Under the pieces are notes generated by a model, which worked only from the letters and a program-made list of their open reading frames with translations, was not told the DNA's origin and did not search any database. Below are positions 8,150 to 9,150 of a DNA stretch of 9,150 nucleotides, piece after piece. The stretch covers positions 1 to 9,150 of the forward strand of contig JAWXUE010000038.1 of NCBI GenBank assembly GCA_044432925.1, written 5' to 3'. The number at the start of each line of letters is the position of its first letter. The stretch's first letter is position 1. Origin of the DNA: JAWXUE01 sp044432925. Its GTDB lineage: Bacteria > Bacillota_I > Bacilli_A > Acholeplasmatales > Anaeroplasmataceae. The translations under genes and the position numbers were made by a program.

Positions 8150-8710
8150 CTATTCCTTCTCTCCATAAACAATATATTCTTTTAAAAATTTAAAGAATAA
8201 TTCTCCCTTATATATCCAAACTTTTTGTTTTGCATTTACACCATCGTAAAAGTTTTTTGTATAAGCAAGTTTCATACTATCAACAGTAACATAACAAGAT
8301 CTGATAGTATTATGATTTTTATATTGATCAATATTCCAACTTACTAATATAGGATTATCATCATAATTGTAATACCCAACAAGTAAAATAACCTTATTTT
8401 TCAATTTCAAATATAATTCATCATTTTGTATTTTAGCAATATTACTTACTTGAACTCTTTTCATCCTAGGTTTATCAGCCCATCCTGCCGATGATACATT
8501 TTTTAATATTAAAGCTATTTCAAATATTTCTCCATCTCTTTTAAAAGATAAGAAATTGAAAAGACTACTTGAACTAGTATCAATTTTAATATCATAAATT
8601 CCAGATTTTTTTATTTCTTCGACAAAAGCATCAAGAAGTTTAGGTTTAGATAATCTTTCCCATTCTGACATTATCTCAGTATTATTTTTTAACAAATTTA
8701 TACATTCCAC
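8150..8710 (-). CDS. Operon-leading 186-residue protein of unknown function
   Basis: I do not recognise this family with confidence. It is soluble, mixed alpha/beta, with no signal peptide, membrane helix or cysteine cluster. An N-terminal helix (about 15-35) is followed by strands (FLSFKRDGEIFEIALILK at 53-70), a basic patch AGWADKPRMKRVQV at about 75-88, a strand KVILLVGYY, then DNPILVSWN and RSCYVTVDSM. The last pattern faintly recalls recognition regions of some modified-DNA endonucleases, but I cannot name a domain. No convincing PD-(D/E)XK or HNH motif is visible. As the first gene of the restriction operon, 3 bases ahead of the GHKL ATPase, it may be a DNA-reading or adaptor subunit. 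The start is GTG at 8708-8710 with AGGGG 9 bases upstream. The nearest upstream in-frame ATG is followed two codons later by TAA, so it cannot be used. A downstream in-frame ATG at residue 14 has a weaker ribosome site. Confidence 0.85.
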   Translation of the reverse strand: MECINLLKNNTEIMSEWERLSKPKLLDAFVEEIKKSGIYDIKIDTSSSSLFNFLSFKRDGEIFEIALILKNVSSAGWADKPRMKRVQVSNIAKIQNDELYLKLKNKVILLVGYYNYDDNPILVSWNIDQYKNHNTIRSCYVTVDSMKLAYTKNFYDGVNAKQKVWIYKGELFFKFLKEYIVYGEKE

Positions 8711-8719
8711 TTATTCCAT
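8711..8719 (-). other. Two-codon minimal reading frame (ATG GAA TAA) abutting the GTG start
   Basis: The minus strand reads ATG GAA TAA immediately followed by the GTG start of the first operon gene, all in one frame. The ATG has its own purine-rich site AAGGGG (8728-8733) 8 bases upstream. It might capture initiating ribosomes and either reduce or couple entry to the GTG start. Function is speculative, but the arrangement is read directly from the sequence. Confidence 0.4.
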
Positions 8720-8733
8720 CCCCTTTTCCCCTT
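8720..8733 (-). promoter_or_regulatory. Tandem Shine-Dalgarno sequences at the head of the operon
   Basis: Two G4 blocks separated by four A. AAGGGG (8728-8733) is spaced 8 bases from the ATG of the two-codon frame. AGGGG (8720-8724) is spaced 9 bases from the GTG start. The second block decides the GTG start. Confidence 0.6.
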
Positions 8734-8747
8734 ACTTTTTATAAAAT

Positions 8748-8756
8748 ATTATAACA
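8748..8756 (-). promoter_or_regulatory. Extended -10 promoter of the six-gene restriction operon
   Basis: The minus strand reads TGTTATAAT, a perfect -10 hexamer (8748-8753) with an extended TG. At a 17-base spacing the -35 position (8771-8776) reads TGGAAT, a weak match lying inside the hairpin of the upstream terminator. The transcript would start near 8741, giving a leader of about 30 bases. No operator-like palindrome or controller-protein site is evident outside the terminator hairpin. Confidence 0.7.
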
Positions 8757-8757
8757 T

Positions 8758-8806
8758 AAAAAAACAATTAATTCCATTATTCATGGTATTAATCGCTTGT
8801 TTTTTT
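8758..8806 (-). terminator. Rho-independent terminator of the HNH endonuclease gene
   Basis: A long stem on the minus strand. The outer A-run arm (8798-8806) pairs with the T-run (8758-8766). The ATTAAT arms (8788-8793 and 8767-8772) pair next, and CCAT/ATGG (8783-8786 and 8774-8777) close a short loop. A 4-base bulge (8794-8797) interrupts the right arm. Seven T at 8758-8764 end the signal. It begins at the HNH stop codon (8805-8807). Confidence 0.75.
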
Positions 8807-9150
8807 ACATATTTTTTGTCGCTTCAAGTAATTTCAATATAATTTTATTCTCTTCTTCTAAAGATAAATCTCCGTAGTGCATTTTTCTGTGGCAATTAGG
8901 ACATAACGCTACTGTATTGCTAGTGTGATCTATGCCTTCATCTGATAATGCTATTATATGATGAACTTCTAAATAAGGCTTACCTTCTTTTGTTATAAAC
9001 GGAGCTGGTTGTCCACATACTTCACAACTACCTTTAGCTCTATCTAATGTATCTTCTTTGACTTTAGGAAGTCGTTGATATACACTCGTTTTTCTAATTA
9101 CTTTTCCACGAATTTGATTAATAACTTCTTCAGATTGATATTTTATATAT
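8805..9150 (-). CDS. HNH endonuclease, McrA-like zinc-binding type (N-terminus beyond the right edge)
   Basis: The frame enters at the right edge and ends with TAA at 8805-8807, leaving the last 114 residues. The HNH core is complete: first zinc pair CEVC (9015-9026), the central LEVHHI with paired histidines at 8958-8963, then a TSNTVALCPNCHRKMH segment supplying the second cysteine pair (8892-8903) and the final HNH histidine (8889-8891). This C-x2-C / HH / C-x2-C-H layout is that of McrA-like nucleases that nick or cut DNA with a divalent metal. Many such proteins have an N-terminal reader domain, often for modified DNA, but that part is outside the window. It ends in its own terminator before the restriction operon promoter, so it is probably a separate neighbouring defence gene. 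Family confidence is high; target is unknown. Confidence 0.9.
   Translation of the reverse strand, partial: YIKYQSEEVINQIRGKVIRKTSVYQRLPKVKEDTLDRAKGSCEVCGQPAPFITKEGKPYLEVHHIIALSDEGIDHTSNTVALCPNCHRKMHYGDLSLEEENKIILKLLEATKNM

Noticed and set aside
1..9150. DISARM, BREX or classical Type I restriction system
   Set aside because: The methyltransferase is of the cytosine-C5 kind, but there is no DUF1998 or phospholipase-D partner, no PglX/PglZ and no HsdS-like specificity subunit; the Z1 and GHKL ATPases define a different class.
1..9150. CRISPR array, tRNA, rRNA, insertion sequence or attachment-site repeats
   Set aside because: No regularly spaced repeats, transposase frame, long terminal inverted repeats or RNA gene signatures were seen on reading either strand.

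Overview
This is a strongly AT-rich window. Its ribosome binding sites are good matches to AGGAGG-type Shine-Dalgarno sequences, its terminators are hairpins followed by T-runs, and every gene reads on the minus strand. This suggests a low-GC Firmicute (Bacillota); the sequence does not let me name a genus. Everything recognisable belongs to DNA restriction or defence, so this looks like part of a defence island. I see no transposase, integrase, tRNA, rRNA or CRISPR array.

Layout in the direction of transcription, from the right edge to the left. (1) 8805-9150 is the 3' end of an HNH endonuclease gene (McrA-like zinc-finger HNH). It ends in a hairpin terminator at 8758-8806. (2) An extended -10 promoter at 8748-8756 starts a tight six-gene operon, 8710 down to 1356, with only 3 to 16 bases between genes. 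The order is a 186-residue protein of unknown function, a MORC/MutL-like GHKL ATPase (510 aa), a Z1-domain superfamily II ATPase (699 aa), a DUF4420-type PD-(D/E)XK nuclease (308 aa), a DNA cytosine-C5 methyltransferase (383 aa) and a DUF3883-type nuclease-like protein (344 aa). A terminator at 1327-1357 closes the operon. (3) A second extended -10 promoter at 1306-1314 drives a McrB-like AAA+ motor gene (1-1272). This gene runs off the left edge, where a McrC-type partner would be expected.

The six-gene operon matches the class of restriction-modification systems that comparative genomics has linked to the origin of eukaryotic MORC ATPases: a GHKL ATPase, a Z1 helicase-like ATPase, a PD-(D/E)XK nuclease and a 5mC methyltransferase. 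The proposed working model is inference. The methyltransferase marks host DNA. The GHKL clamp and Z1 motor sense or remodel unmarked DNA using ATP. One or both nuclease-fold proteins then cut. The leading 186-residue protein and the trailing DUF3883 protein are the least understood parts. The flanking McrB-like and HNH genes look like separate, Type IV-like units, which raises the question of how they coexist with a resident 5mC methyltransferase.
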